Assembly: GCF_023278565.1 (NCBI RefSeq)
Contig: NC_064682.1
Location: forward strand, 496,001 to 560,000
From: Colletotrichum lupini
Lineage: Eukaryota > Ascomycota > Sordariomycetes > Glomerellales > Glomerellaceae
Direction of reading: 5' to 3'
Length of the DNA: 64,000 bases
In this document: positions 36,274 through 49,300 of the stretch, piece by piece
How the letters are laid out: each line of letters begins with the position of its first letter
Numbering within the stretch: the stretch's first letter is position 1
Notes under the pieces: model-generated
Databases searched by the model: none
What the model was told of the DNA's origin: nothing
The model's input: only the letters and a program-made list of their open reading frames with translations
Made by a program: the position numbers and the translations under genes

Positions 36274-37226
36274 AAAAGAGGCAATGGATGACCTTGCCTT
36301 GCATGCCTCATTGCAGGCATAGAAGTTGCAGGTGTAGAAGAAACACACATAGTGCATATCTCAAGTGCCACAAGCATCTTGAGGCAGCGGGGTGAAAGGA
36401 TCTCGCAACGGTCTCTTGGACTCTTGAACAAGTGCTTAGATAAGCTGGGTGGGGTCCTTGAGAACCGTAGGTACTCCGTACTCCGTACTTCATCAGGTCT
36501 TGCCCATCTCACCCAAGAAAACACGACCGAGGGGACAGATATCAACCATAAGGTAAGAAACGTACCGCATTGCGCTACCTGCTTGTGGTCCCTCACAGGC
36601 TCACGTCGTGATTCCGTCCGTCTCTCCGTTGAAAAGAGGAATGCGTGTGCAGTGTGCTCCAAAGATGCAAGTCCAAGGCGACACAGGGCAGAACAGGGCA
36701 GAAAGCGGGTTCCGTTGAATCATTCCATTTGCTGCGCACTCCCGGTGCGTCCCTCCCGCAGTCCAGTGTCGAGGCTGCAAAGATCAGGGGTATCCGATCA
36801 GGATTAGCGCGGGTCCACGACGACGGGGTAGCACCGCATGGTGGCCCGTGGGAGGGGAGAGAGAGCAGACAAGGCAGGCGCAAGGGTCTCCGAGAGCAGG
36901 GCAAGGACCACGGCTCTCTCGACCTTCTCGTGCTTCCTTCCAAACAAATATCCCAAGTATCATCAACAAGTCCACTGCCCAAGCTAAGGTAAGTCCCTCG
37001 AGATACAATCCTGGCGTTCCATTCTGTCTGCTCGTTTGTTCTTTGCAGCCAAGAAGCGCATTACGCGTTTAGATACTATTTCGGCGAGGTATCTTGAGTC
37101 TCATTTCCTCGGTACTCTTACCCGCAGAGAGGCCTTCTCTGCAGCCGTTCGGATAGAGCGTCAGTGTGAGGTATTTGGATGGAAAAAAGAGTCAGAGTCT
37201 GGAGACAAGGGCTGCTCGGTAAGGCA

Positions 37227-37262
37227 AGGAGGAGGAGGAAGAAGAAGAAGAAGAAGAAGAAG
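37227..37262 (+). repeat. GGA/GAA trinucleotide microsatellite
   Basis: About twelve trinucleotide units, changing from GGA to GAA. Any frame crossing it reads as poly-Arg, poly-Glu or poly-Lys, so ORFs here are not evidence of coding. Confidence 0.85.
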
Positions 37263-40200
37263 ATTGAGTGGAAGACTGGAAGGCCCTGAGGGCATGGGGA
37301 AGGAACTTGGGACGGGGGGGTGAAAGGGTGAAAGGGGTGAGCACTTTCAGGATCATGTTCTCTGCCCAGGCATACAGACCTCAGGGCGTGCGCTAAGCGG
37401 ATGGCTACTATGCACACACCCCAGCATCCAACAGAGCAAGGGGTATGGAAGGAAAAATGAGGGTGTAGAATTGAGCCCTGCTGGCCCTGCTGGCCCTGCG
37501 CCTACCTCCCACACACGGGAAGGCAGGAGCGAGGGTGGGATTGGCACTGGGGAACCTGATGGACCAAGGAGAATGGATCGCTCCGATACGTACCTTGCCT
37601 CGGACCTCAGGTTGAACCTAACGTAACCCAATGGGAGACGAACTACAAAGTGCAGACTCCCGTCGTACATAGAGACCACCTCAGGCGGCATAGAGATACC
37701 CAGGCAAAAAAGGTACCTTGGTCTGCAGCACACACACCTACAGATGGCATCCGACAAATTTAGAAAGACAAGTACGCACTCACCACTCTTTCCCATCCAT
37801 CTCAGTCAGCAGCTTCCTGTAAGGTTACTAAGGGGCCAAGGTAGTAAGGTAAGGTAGGGCAGGTTCCCAGCTCCAACATATGGTACTACGCCAACCTGCC
37901 TCTGAGACAGGATAGTAACAACGACGTACAGGGAAGGTGTGCAGAGGGAACCTCACCTTCCGCGGTTCCTTGGTTGACTAGAATAGAAAAGAGAGCACCA
38001 TTAGCTAAGGAAAGGGAAGGTAGGCACGAAGGATACACTGGTACATGGGCATTTTGGGTGAGGGTACCTTACCTTACCTCGCCTTACCTAACAGAATAGT
38101 TGCATCATTCATCACTTCTTCTGGCTTTTGCCTTCCATTGGGTTGCTGTTGCATTCAGGTTACAATCCACCTCCCTACACTACATCACCTTCCTGTGCAC
38201 CGTTCCGACCATGTCGAAATTGTCGTCGTCGTCGTGCGGCATGTCAGTGTCATTGCGCTGCAGTGCCTGTCCTCCCATCTTCTCGTCTCATTCGGCCAAA
38301 CGATGGTTCAAGACCCGGAGTGGCACCTCTCCACAACCTCACCTCTCTGCCTCACACCGTTTGACCGCAGTCTACACTATCCGCACCGCACCGCGGCGCA
38401 CCGTAATGACTGCACCCTATCGAGGCAAATTCCAAGGTTCCAAGTTCCAACCCTACGCCTTGCTGCACCTTCGCTGTCAACTCCAGACCCCCCTCCCATC
38501 CAGCCCAATCCCGCCTCATCCTGGGACAACGCTTGTACGACCTTGCCTCCCCGCCACAGACAGGCCGACAGACTGACTCCCCAGTCCGGCGTTCAACCGC
38601 CGCTACTTTGGGTCGTTCCACCATCACGATGCTATCTTGGAGCTGCCTTGCCACTCTTCACTCCAGGCACAGCAAAGCAAACACCATCAACGATGCTCGG
38701 TCTCATTAACGCAGACATTGGCATTGTTCCCAGCCATCACCTGTTGTCTGCGGCACTGCTGCCCACGCCATTAACTTCGACCTCACCGCATCTATCAATG
38801 ACCTCCTCGACTCGAACCGCCTCCACACAGGCATGGATCTCGAACCATTCGTACCCCTCCCTCCAGTTACCCCACCGCCAATCACTGCCATCAGACACCA
38901 GGGTACTCCACGCCGCACCCATCTTGTCTTCCTAACCTCATACAAGTACACTCACCACCGTACGTACCTACACTATGTGTCTACGCTGCGAACGAACATA
39001 CTCAAAATCCCTGCACTCTGTATGTCCGACAACACAAGGCAATCGGCTCCATGTGGTTTTTCTTTATGTCCGACATTGGCAAGAAGCAGTTCCAACCGCC
39101 ATCGTCGCCTCTTTTGGTCACTATCATTGATTGCAAATGTCGTTTTTGGGTCGGTATCCTGCCCTGTCTCTTGTTCAGAATTGCTATAGGTGCTTACCGA
39201 TAATCTGAACCCACTCACTCAATCCCCGCAGATTTCTGATCAAATGCCTACGGAACAGGTGCAAAATTGAGGGCCCTTGATGCCACTATTTCCAAAGTCC
39301 CTCCCACTTTAGCCAAGCAGGCAGAGAGCTACGGTGCCAATGCCGAATATTGGCGCCGTCTCGCCGAGCAAGCTTATTTATGTGCACTTGTTTGTTACAA
39401 CCTCTCCACAGCGTATTCACAATCAGATATCGATAGGCACCGCAACAATCTTTGACAACGGAATAGCTCTCCAAACAATGAGTGGACAACCACCGAAGGG
39501 CAACTCGGCTTGCGTACTGACAAGCTCACAATGGCAGTGCCTTATTCTCTACTACAGAAGCTTCAATATGGCAAAACGCAATTTCCACGGTCTAAAGCCT
39601 CCGGCCGGGTTTGGCTAACTCGACGATCTCCAGGTTGCGGCGCTGCTACTGCTGCTGCTTTTCGCATCTCGATCTAACCACATCGATCTTCCCGCAGCCG
39701 CTCAGTCTGCCAAGCAAGCCCGCCTACGCGAAAGATCTCAAATCCGTGGTCGCTTTTAGCACCTTCAGTCTCGGGGTTCAGATGCGCGGTCAGCCTGCCA
39801 GGCCGGCCATCTCTTGACTGGGCTGTGCACGTCGGCACTTAGTCCTAGCAGCCAATCATGGGAACGAAGAGCGTCGGGGATTTCGCCGCCAAACCCTCCT
39901 CTCATTCCGCCGTTGCGCTGCAGCTCACCGTTTGCATGTTCATGCCAATCAGTCAGTCAAGGCCCGCTTGTCGCCCGACTGAGCACGGCACACCCACAGC
40001 GATACAAACGCACCCCTTGGTTCAGGATGACTGTGTTTACGAGCGGATCCTTGGCCAATCTTGACGCTCAAAATTGCGTCAGCCTTCTCCTCTTGCGACG
40101 ACCACGACAACGACGACAGAGCATAACTCTGTCACCAAGGAATAGCTGTCTTGCCATTGGTCTTCAACACGCGACGTCCTTTTGGTCCAAGCCAACTTCC

Positions 40201-42282
40201 GCTGACTTGCCTTGCGGAGGGCTATTCAGTTCTCGGTATTCACCTGTCGGTTCGGGTCATTCTTTCACGCTCTTTCTGCGATCAGGTGATGAGTATCACA
40301 TCATTACTCTTCAAACTAGGACACCCAAGAGTCCGTTAGAACGAGCTAAGACGTACGGATAGCTTGCCCGGACTTCGTACAGGCCTCGGTTTGCTCCGTT
40401 TGGAAGGGTGGCCCCTGTCGAGATCCGAAGTATTCGACGCTATTTGGATTTCTCTCCCGCTACTGGAAAGTAGGGCGTAAGGCCCCAAGTTTGACGAGCC
40501 GCCAGCTGCCCCTTGTTGGCAACGCTGAAGCACCGACAGCGTCAGTCTTTTCGGACCACATTCCATCTTTTGACTAAGCGCCTACAGCCCCCCGCCGGCG
40601 CATGGCTGAAAGCCTTCGCACCTTCTGCCGCCTTGGGTTCTGGCCATGGCTTTGGATACCAAGTGTTTGCGAGTTCCATTCCCCGTTCCGTCATTTAGGG
40701 CTGACAATGATGCATTTTCCGAACCGTGCTGGTACCGGCACCAAAGTATTGTCAGACAAACGGCCCTACCCTCCGTGAAAGGCAAGACCGCCGAGGGTCC
40801 GGGGAGCTAGTAGCATTTCCCACAGAGACTTTTAGGGCAGCCCTGCATGCCCACGTTTTGCAGGAGAGTACCGTAAACCCTCTCAGGCAGACCAGCAGTA
40901 TCTCCTGGCCCTATCAGGCTGGCAGGCTGACGTCTATCTCCGTACCTGGAGGCTGGTGCGCCTTACCCAAGACGCCGGGCAGCCCAGTTCGCCACCAAGC
41001 TCCCTGGGTATTGAATGGTACAACCGAGTGTTATATTAACGAGATACGAAAGTACTAAGGTTGCGATAGATGGACAAGAAGAAACAGCCACGCCAAGGAT
41101 AACGTCTGCTTGTTGTTAAAGGGAAGAGGCATGCTTTCCTAGCAGACGGCCATCGAGGAAGTCCAGGCCTGGACGTTGGCTCCCTGCGCATTTCCTTCTT
41201 AAACGTTCGTACGTACGGATACACACACACACCACCACCCTTGACAGAGCGGGGAGGGTCGTGGTCCGGGCTTTGCAGCGAGGTTTACAGCGTGCGTTGT
41301 CAGTTCCCTTTCTGGCCCATCGGCAGGCCCAAGACACCGGCGGCCGCGAGCGATCTAGGCCATCCCCGTCTGAACTCGAGTGCCCAATTCTGGGTGCGCA
41401 GTACTGATCACCTTACAACCCACGCAGTTCGGCGTGTGACGACCAAATATGGTGATTCTGCCAGGTCCTGTGTCTTCATCGGACACTACCGCTATGCCTA
41501 CAGATGCAATCGTGGTAATACCGAATCTCGCCAACGAGGCCGAGTTCGCTTTTGTCCGCGGATAAGTTAGTCACGGCGGCGAAGAGGCTCCCCAGACGCT
41601 GTGATCTGGCAAAGTGTGGCCTGTGACATGCACTGGAACATGCTATTCGCCAATCATGAAGAATGATTCCAAACCGGGAGACGCGTTAATAGAAGCCAGC
41701 GTCGCTTCCATTCAGCTCGCTTAGAATCGTGCAGGCTAGCAATCAACCAGACTTTGCTTACGGTCACATTTACGCTACGCAAAGCCAGCCACCCGTTGTC
41801 CGCCACTGAAGGGAGGCGTCTGACCCTACTTGCTGCGGAGTCTTCTCCGAAGACCACCTCGCAATTCCGCGAAAGGGGAGAGTGACATTTGAGTTTTCGG
41901 AATCTTGCGCTTTCACTAGCCCTGACTGGCGCGAGACTTGTGGCAGTTGGCCATGTACGGTAAGCATGACAAAAGCTCATGCTCGCACGCTCAAAGCCCT
42001 TCCCTTCAGTGGATAGTGGCTTTCTTCGGTGCACCACTTATCAACGACTGCGCCGCGTCCGTCGATAGTCTGTTGATGCCCAGGCAGAGTCGTCCTGGAG
42101 CGTTTCGGAACGAATCGAGTACGAATACCCCGCACCGTAGGCGGTTTGATTTTGGAGCATCGGCAAGGTGGGGGTAGAACGGGGCCAATCGGCTTCGATG
42201 AGGGTTTCCCTGCTGCCCTGCAGTTCAAATCTCCACGCTGCAGCTCCAATGCTCCATACCCTGATCATGTCAATCAACGATC

Positions 42283-42283
42283 C

Positions 42284-42315
<32 letters not shown>

Positions 42316-42316
42316 A
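42283..42316 (+). repeat. CAA trinucleotide microsatellite
   Basis: About eleven CAA units in otherwise unremarkable DNA. Confidence 0.9.
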
Positions 42317-44838
42317 CGGTCAACGAGGTTGGACTCTGAAGACAGGACATGTCCTTAGCGCACGTGGGTGATGGTTCATCTGACGAGTCATGCAACGACT
42401 CGAACCCTCATCACATGCAAACCACATACGGATGGACATTGTTGGAACATTCATCAGCCACAACAAGACAGCTCTGGCGCGCTTGCCAATCCAAGAAGGA
42501 CGAATACCTACTGGTTGGGTGCGGAATGTTGGCAAGAGCCCGTCTGCCTTTGGATAGACTAGGACGGTATGATGGCGGAAATCCAACCCCAAAGCCACCT
42601 CCTCAGCCCTACACCGTTTGGGCCTCGCTGCCGCGGCTTGCTTAGCTTCGTGCCTCCAACTTGGCGTCTGTCTGTCGGCCTGTCGACAGGGGTATCCGTA
42701 CTCCCTCGTGCCCCAAGCGGAGATAGGGCGTAGATCCTGCTCGCACGAGCCACTCCAACACGCTTGCGTGGGTTCAACATGTATCTGTACGGAATACTTA
42801 GTCAGGACCCGGACAAGGCCGTGAACACGGATTTCACCAATGTCGAAGCAAAATGCTGCAGCAATAGAACTTCCTGCAGGCTCATTGCCATTCGAAAGTG
42901 ACTAGAGAATAGGTACTCGGATCCTGGAGGTATGGTTGCATTTTCGACCAGGAACGAGACAGCTCTACTCATACTTTGTACGTCAAGAAAGCTTCGAAAC
43001 TCGGACTGACGTTTCCAAAGCCTACCTCACGTCGATCTAGCACTCACGGCCGCGAGGACGCCGATGGTCCGGCTACTTCTGTGCGTTCTGCTCTAATGAG
43101 AGGGTCTAGTTCGAATCCAGGTCGACTTGCGAATGGCGTTCGCTGGGCAGAATAGACATACGCCGCCGGGATACATGAAGATAGCGCCGCCAGATTGGCG
43201 CCGCATTACGGGGCTACCACGGACGTAACCAGCATAATTTCGACGATTTGGAAAACATTGCAAAAATACGTTAACCTTCAGCGAGGCTTATACAAGTTTG
43301 TAGCTATTCGAGCAACGATATCGAGTTGGAGGCTTGGCCTCTTGAACTGACCGAGCCGGATTGCACCACTGTGCGCGATGGCAGAAAAGCTCTTGCTAAG
43401 GACACGCAGCGCCTACATGTTCTGAATCAACATTACCGCAGGCTACACTCGGGAAGCTTTCTGGGAGGCACTTTGGACGAATCTCGTGAACCATCACTGC
43501 GTGTCCGAAGTGATGAAGTGCGTACGGATACGATTGCAAATTCAATGCAAATGGGACATATGGACAATGGCAGGTACTGAACGAACCGGGATGCCGATTG
43601 AAAGGCCCAAGGAGGACAACGACCCCAGACCAGCCATCTCGAGAACCCCAGAGCGTCGCCACTGAACCTCAAACCGCCGCCGCCAGACGCCAGTGCTTCA
43701 TCGCCCCTCACAGACTGCACGTCACCAGAGCCCGCGACTCATATTGAGCATCTCCACATTTCCACCGAGAGCACCGAGATCACGGGCGGAAACACACCTC
43801 CTAATCCTATCAGACTTGGAAGGCAGCAACGCTTACCCCATTGTCAGAACTCAGAATCCTACCGAGTATGAAGAATCAACAATGAGGCTCTTTGCTACTT
43901 CTGGTATCTCAACTCGAAGCCTTTCAAGGCCTCCCTGTCCGCCCTGTGCCTTTTCAAGGGGCCTCATTGGCCATTATCATGGTGTGACACCGTTGGAGAT
44001 GCAAGGCAAAGGGGCCGGACCTTGGACAGCTGGAATTCCATGCCTCGGCACATTCAGACCCAAATCCTAGGGGCCTGTGGGTTCGGACGTCCTGATAACT
44101 GGAGATTGGGGGAGAACTGGAGAATGGAAGAAGGCTGTGCAGCGCAGTGTAATGGAGCTTGATGGAGTCGCTCCGATGGGCGACAAGGCGATGGCTTCCG
44201 TATTGGAGCGACCCCCGAGTCCCGTCATCCAATGGGCCATCCACGACCAGAATGGCATGAAACATTGCCAGGCTCGCCAACCCATGCAGCCATCCCCGGA
44301 AGCCCAAGCTTTCGTCTACTGCACTGCACACATAGCGTACGATTCGACCACCCAAAAGCTCCAGTCCGTCTCCTGTGATCTAGTGTATCCTCCCATGAGT
44401 CCCATGGCACCTGTCTTGATTCAGTACCCGGACACCCGCGGGGGGAGCCTGGCACACCCATTCACTCAACTGGCAACAAAATGGAGCTTGGCTATGCCTT
44501 ACCCCTTAAAGGCTGCAACTGCCGAAGCCTCGCAATTGGCGTTTAGGCGCATGACTTCCCTACAACTCAACGAAGGGGACCACGACGTTCAGACGGCATG
44601 AGCTACTTGTACACTTGATTGCGAACGAATACCTACGTACGCTGAGATCGCCCATTTTAGTCACACGCCATAGGCTAAGCATGTCTTCCTCAGACTGGGG
44701 CCTCCATGACACTTCAATAGGCCATTGAAATTCGCGCCACAGCTTCTCAGCCACGGGGTGTGAGTGCAGCCGCTAGCCTCTCCGCAAGGCTCGATGCCCG
44801 CTACACCTACCTCAATACCTACCTACCGTAGATACTGT

Positions 44839-44878
44839 CGCCGTTCGAACTTGCGTTAGCCCGTGCCAACCCTGCTAG
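44839..44878 (+). repeat. Left arm of a perfect 40-bp inverted repeat
   Basis: It starts CGCCGTTCGAAC and ends AACCCTGCTAG. It is identical to the reverse complement of 45109-45148 over 40 bases, far beyond chance. See findings for two readings of what it means. Confidence 0.9.
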
Positions 44879-45108
44879 CGGTTTGGCAGAACAGTAATAC
44901 TGCCCAATTTGGGCAAATGCAGCCGCCACGTAATTTTGGCGTAAGCCAACATCTCAGGTAATCGGACCAATGAGAGCTTGCCGTCGAGGCAAGGTAATTG
45001 GGAAGGAGTGGAAAATTAAAAAATGACCCTTTACCGCCTTCTATATTGGGTATAGCGCTGCTGAAAAATCACGAAAATTGACCTCCCGAAAGGGCTAGGT
45101 ACGGAACA

Positions 45109-45148
45109 CTAGCAGGGTTGGCACGGGCTAACGCAAGTTCGAACGGCG
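45109..45148 (-). repeat. Right arm of a perfect 40-bp inverted repeat
   Basis: It starts CTAGCAGGGTTGGC and ends GTTCGAACGGCG. The CAGGG that resembles a hAT-type terminus lies at the inner end of the arm. The outer flanks (GATACTGT on the left, TGAGTTTC on the right) show no target duplication. Confidence 0.9.
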
Positions 45149-46280
45149 TGAGTTTCTATGGTACCATGGCTTTCGATCCGTATTCGAGACGAGTCACTAG
45201 GCATGGGATCAGCCGAGTCAGAACCACTATCCGTACGGATACAGAGTAGATGGCTTTGGTGCCCAAAGCTCCTGTAGAACATAAGCACACCGAAAGAAAA
45301 AAAACTCACCTCGGTGAGAACGAAGCTCATCTCTACTCCATACCTCTCTGTGCCTCCTTGCACGCCAACGGGTCTTCTTACCCACGTCGACTCTATCCAT
45401 GGAGAATTTCCGTTTTCTGCTCTCACGGTGTGCTGACACGATATCGAAATCTCAACAGTCAATCCTATAACGCAAAAGAGAGTCGAGGTTTAACGGTTCA
45501 AACTTCCAGGTCTTGCAAGCCCCAGCTAAGGATCCAAGACAAGCAATGGGAATCAACAATCCCAATGTCCGTAGGGCATCAGACCCCCCGCCGATCTTTG
45601 CTGTGGGCCGAACAAGATCTGCCATTCTAGCGGCCAAGCTCAGATTGCTCGAGAGCGCGTGCGGTGTCTACACCCTCTTCACCTTGAAGCGATCCAATGA
45701 TGGAGAGGCAGAACTTCAGACGGACGATGCTAAGGATGCTGAGCGAAGAGAAGGCGGCACCAGTGCTGTTCTTAGCAACGGTCCATTCCCTATGTGAGTG
45801 GTGCAGCGCAAGCAATGTGGACTTGAGAAACACAATGTGCTCCGGTGCTGTCTCGAGTAACAGTTCTATGGATACGGACGCCTAGAATAGCGTGGGCATC
45901 TTAGTGCAACGATCGACTCCACTGCCATGGACAGTAAGCAGGCTGCAGGACGCTATCCCTCGGGAACAATTTCAAATCTGCCTCCCGAACTGCGCTTCTC
46001 CTAAGCTCAAGTTGTGGCAGAAGCCAATCAAAAAATGACTGCCTCTGGAGGTATCGGAGAAGCACAACTCTATTGCGGGGGAGAAACAGAACAGGCACGC
46101 TGGTTATCCACACAACCATCATTCTCGGCCGTATCGTTCGCGTTACGCTCACTAGGCGCCATAATCACTACATGCCATCAAAGGCTACAGCCGTCTCAAG
46201 TCAAGTTACCAAGCCAAGACCACGATTCACCTTTCCAGCTAGCACCTGACTAAGTACTCGAGTGGTTTGTCACCACATCG

Positions 46281-46305
46281 CTGGGAGCTGGGAGCTGGGA
46301 GCTGG
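46281..46305 (+). repeat. CTGGGAG heptamer repeat
   Basis: Three full copies of CTGGGAG plus CTGG. Confidence 0.85.
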
Positions 46306-49300
46306 GTGGCACAGGTAGCTAGATGTCATGGCCACGATGCCTCGATCGAAGACAGGGCCGCGTGCCCAAGATCAAATTTTCTTCAACGGCGATGACGTTC
46401 AAGGGCTGGTGACGACTGTGGCGCGGACTGCAAAGTGAGGGTTGGGCTTCAGGACTGTTGGTTCATGACTGCTGATTTCAGAGCGAGTGCTCTAGTCGTT
46501 TAGCGACCATGCCAAGGGCCCAATTCTTTGGGCACTGCTTCCAATATCCTACTTTGAACCTGGTCTTCAACTCACCTACACTTGGATGTCAAATGTCGCG
46601 GCATAGCTCAGGCAATGGAAAGAGGGCAGTGTTTCCCTGCGATGTCTAGCTGCCCATCGATCGGTCGCAGGTCCAGATGTGTGCGGACGTCCCATTCACC
46701 TCCGGCCTGGTCCGTTCGCATGATGGCTTGGGGTTGCTGAAAACCGGCACGCCCGCATCAGGTTGAAGAGCAACCCGGACGACATCTCGGAAGGTGGGTG
46801 CGGGCGCGGAAGAGGGTCCTGTATTTACATCACCATCCTTCCGGAGAAGTTTTCAGGTCCCCAGGTAATCAATCACCTGGCTGCGTGGCGTTTGGACAGC
46901 GTTCCCGATACGCCGTGCCGGCGTCGTCATCCTCCTTTGACTGGCTGTCATTCCAGCGAGCAGAGTCATCGACAACAGGAAGGGACAGTCCCGTGGGGCG
47001 GTGCTAAAGCTTAATCTCTAACCCGTCGTGCCCGCCAGGATGGTCATGGTTTCTGCTCCATGGTTTTTGCTATGGAGGGTGCGGAAGAGAGGCAATAACA
47101 GAGCACTGCTAAAGGGTGTTGGCAGTTCGACGAGGACTATCGAGCCTTTCCCTGCCGGTTTGGTTGCCATTGTCGAACTGATAAACACCATCCACTTGGA
47201 CGAACACGGTAGCCCTGCGATTTCGATGTCTTGGGCCCCTGGTTTACAGTATCTGTCCGTCTTGTAAGAGGTTCGCCGATTATCCAATCGCCCACCAAAG
47301 CTGCCAGGCAGTCCCAATCAACTTGCTTCGTCGGCGCCTCTGTACATACATCACTAAGTACACAACATGTCAGTCTAGGCCGCCACGACAAGCCACGCGA
47401 CATCTAGCTAAAGCCCTGCGAGTAAAGGGAAATTGCCGCGGGCAATACCTAGCTGAGACAAGAGGTAATCCGAACCGACTCATTACACTCTCAGCCCACC
47501 GAGGCATCGTTGTACCTAAGCCAGGTCCAGTCTCACTCTGTGTCCCATCTGATAGCCGAATTACCTATATCTCCATGAATAGGACTCCCGCAACGTCGTA
47601 CTGTTGCAGCGGAGAACGCGAAAACGTAGGCATGCACGATCATCTCAATTCCACAAGTCCAGGCAGCTTATCGGAATCCCAAACAATGCCGGTTGGTAGT
47701 CAGCCCGATGAAATACAAGACATGCGCGCCCTGCGGTGACCGGGCGCTACGGTCTCATCCTGGGACCGAAGACCTGCAAGCAGCCGCGAGTACCTACGGA
47801 TACAGGGCTGAACAGACAGCGACCAGATATCGCCGGGTATGGATGTGGCGTTGCCCTTTCCGGCGACATGCATACACATGCTGACACGAGACAATGCGAC
47901 GGCAGCACATTGTGGACTAAGCCGGCCGGCAAGGCTCGACTTTGAAGTATGTAGAGTACCACGAGTACCATCAAAGTGGCGTGCTGAGAAGGATGAAGGC
48001 GCACCGTTGCTTGTATCCATGTCTCAGACGCCTTAACACTAACGGTCTAGGTATTCCTTTCTTTCTCTTTGTATGCCCCATTCCCTGATGCATTCTACGC
48101 CGCTGCTCAGCAGAGCTACTGGCACCACATGTACAGCAGGCCGACTTGTCATGACATCTAGTTGGTCTACGCAGTCTGCAAGACGGCCGGCGAGCAAGGG
48201 GCGGGGCCATGCCCGCTGTGTCGGTAACTTCAACTTCCTTCACGAACCACCTCCCCTCCATTATGACCTCTTCTGCTGCCTACGGCGGTCATATGACTCA
48301 AAGGCGTACAATTGATAGTTGCCAGGATTATAAGCTGTCATCTTCGAAGCATCCTTTGTTTACTGGGATAATATCAGGCAAACAGCTGGCGGTGAAGAAT
48401 TGCAGCCTTGGCCGCGAAAACACCAACGTCCCAACATGGCCTGCAAGGCCGAGGCAACCTGCATTCGCAATTGCTACGACTCAGGTTGCGCCGTGAAGAC
48501 TAACCCATGCGCGTCGTCACGATTTTGAAGCCCAAGGTCTCGCAACTCTAAGGCACGGCATAAATGCTCCCATTGTCAATACGCCAATATCTCTTGCGGC
48601 GCATGCAGACGCCCGTCGATTCCCCCTCCCCTCTCATCTGACTCACACTTGATCCAGTTGCAAGATCATAACCCCAGCCACCATTCGCTCACTTGGCCAT
48701 ATTATGCGAGGAAGTCAGACATAACAGCACGAGAATCGCGAGGGAATCTTCGCATTGCTTAGGCCTACCTACGTACCTACCTACCCGTCTCCCTTGGGAT
48801 GCGGCCGCTAAGGCCTGACAGCATATCTCCCCGCTCCGTACCCCTCTCAGCTGTCACTCAGCAGGAACTGTGCCGTTCAGGTGCAGCATCGATTACGGTA
48901 CAATAGACGTGTCCACAAGATCCTTTATTCGTCTTGGTGCGTATTTGGACCAACGAAAAGATGAGGAACTCAGTCCTTCCGTGGACTAGCATTGAGGGGA
49001 AACGTTTTGAGTGGCCAGAATCCGCAGCCAACGTATAGGCGGTTCGACAACATCGACTGCAGCTCCCTCCGGAACTCGATGGAATGGCCCACGGCGTTTA
49101 TCGGTTTTCGAATCTGTCAGATGGCACATGGCTTGCTCCGTGACGGCCAGCTGCGAACTCCTACTCTGCACTTCATGCGCATCAGAGTCAGATCCTTGTA
49201 GTATAGTAGCAAAATCTGCAGCTTATCTTAGGGTCCTAATTCCACCGGCATCATTGAAGCCATTATTCAATGCTACAAGCTACGATAGAGGCGCCTCACT

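Noticed and set aside
38045..38935. 296-codon plus-strand open frame
   Set aside because: Same reason: CT-rich, low-complexity translation with no family features; competing coding-like pieces lie in another frame.
43100..43125. tRNA B-box-like sequence AGTTCGAATCC
   Set aside because: No matching A-box or cloverleaf could be built around it.
43326..43882. Long plus-strand near-open frame with two stops
   Set aside because: Pieces look coding-like (LDESREPSLRVRSDE, ISTESTEITGGNTPP), but the needed intron would be only about 31 bases and no family is recognisable; runs of this length are expected by chance.
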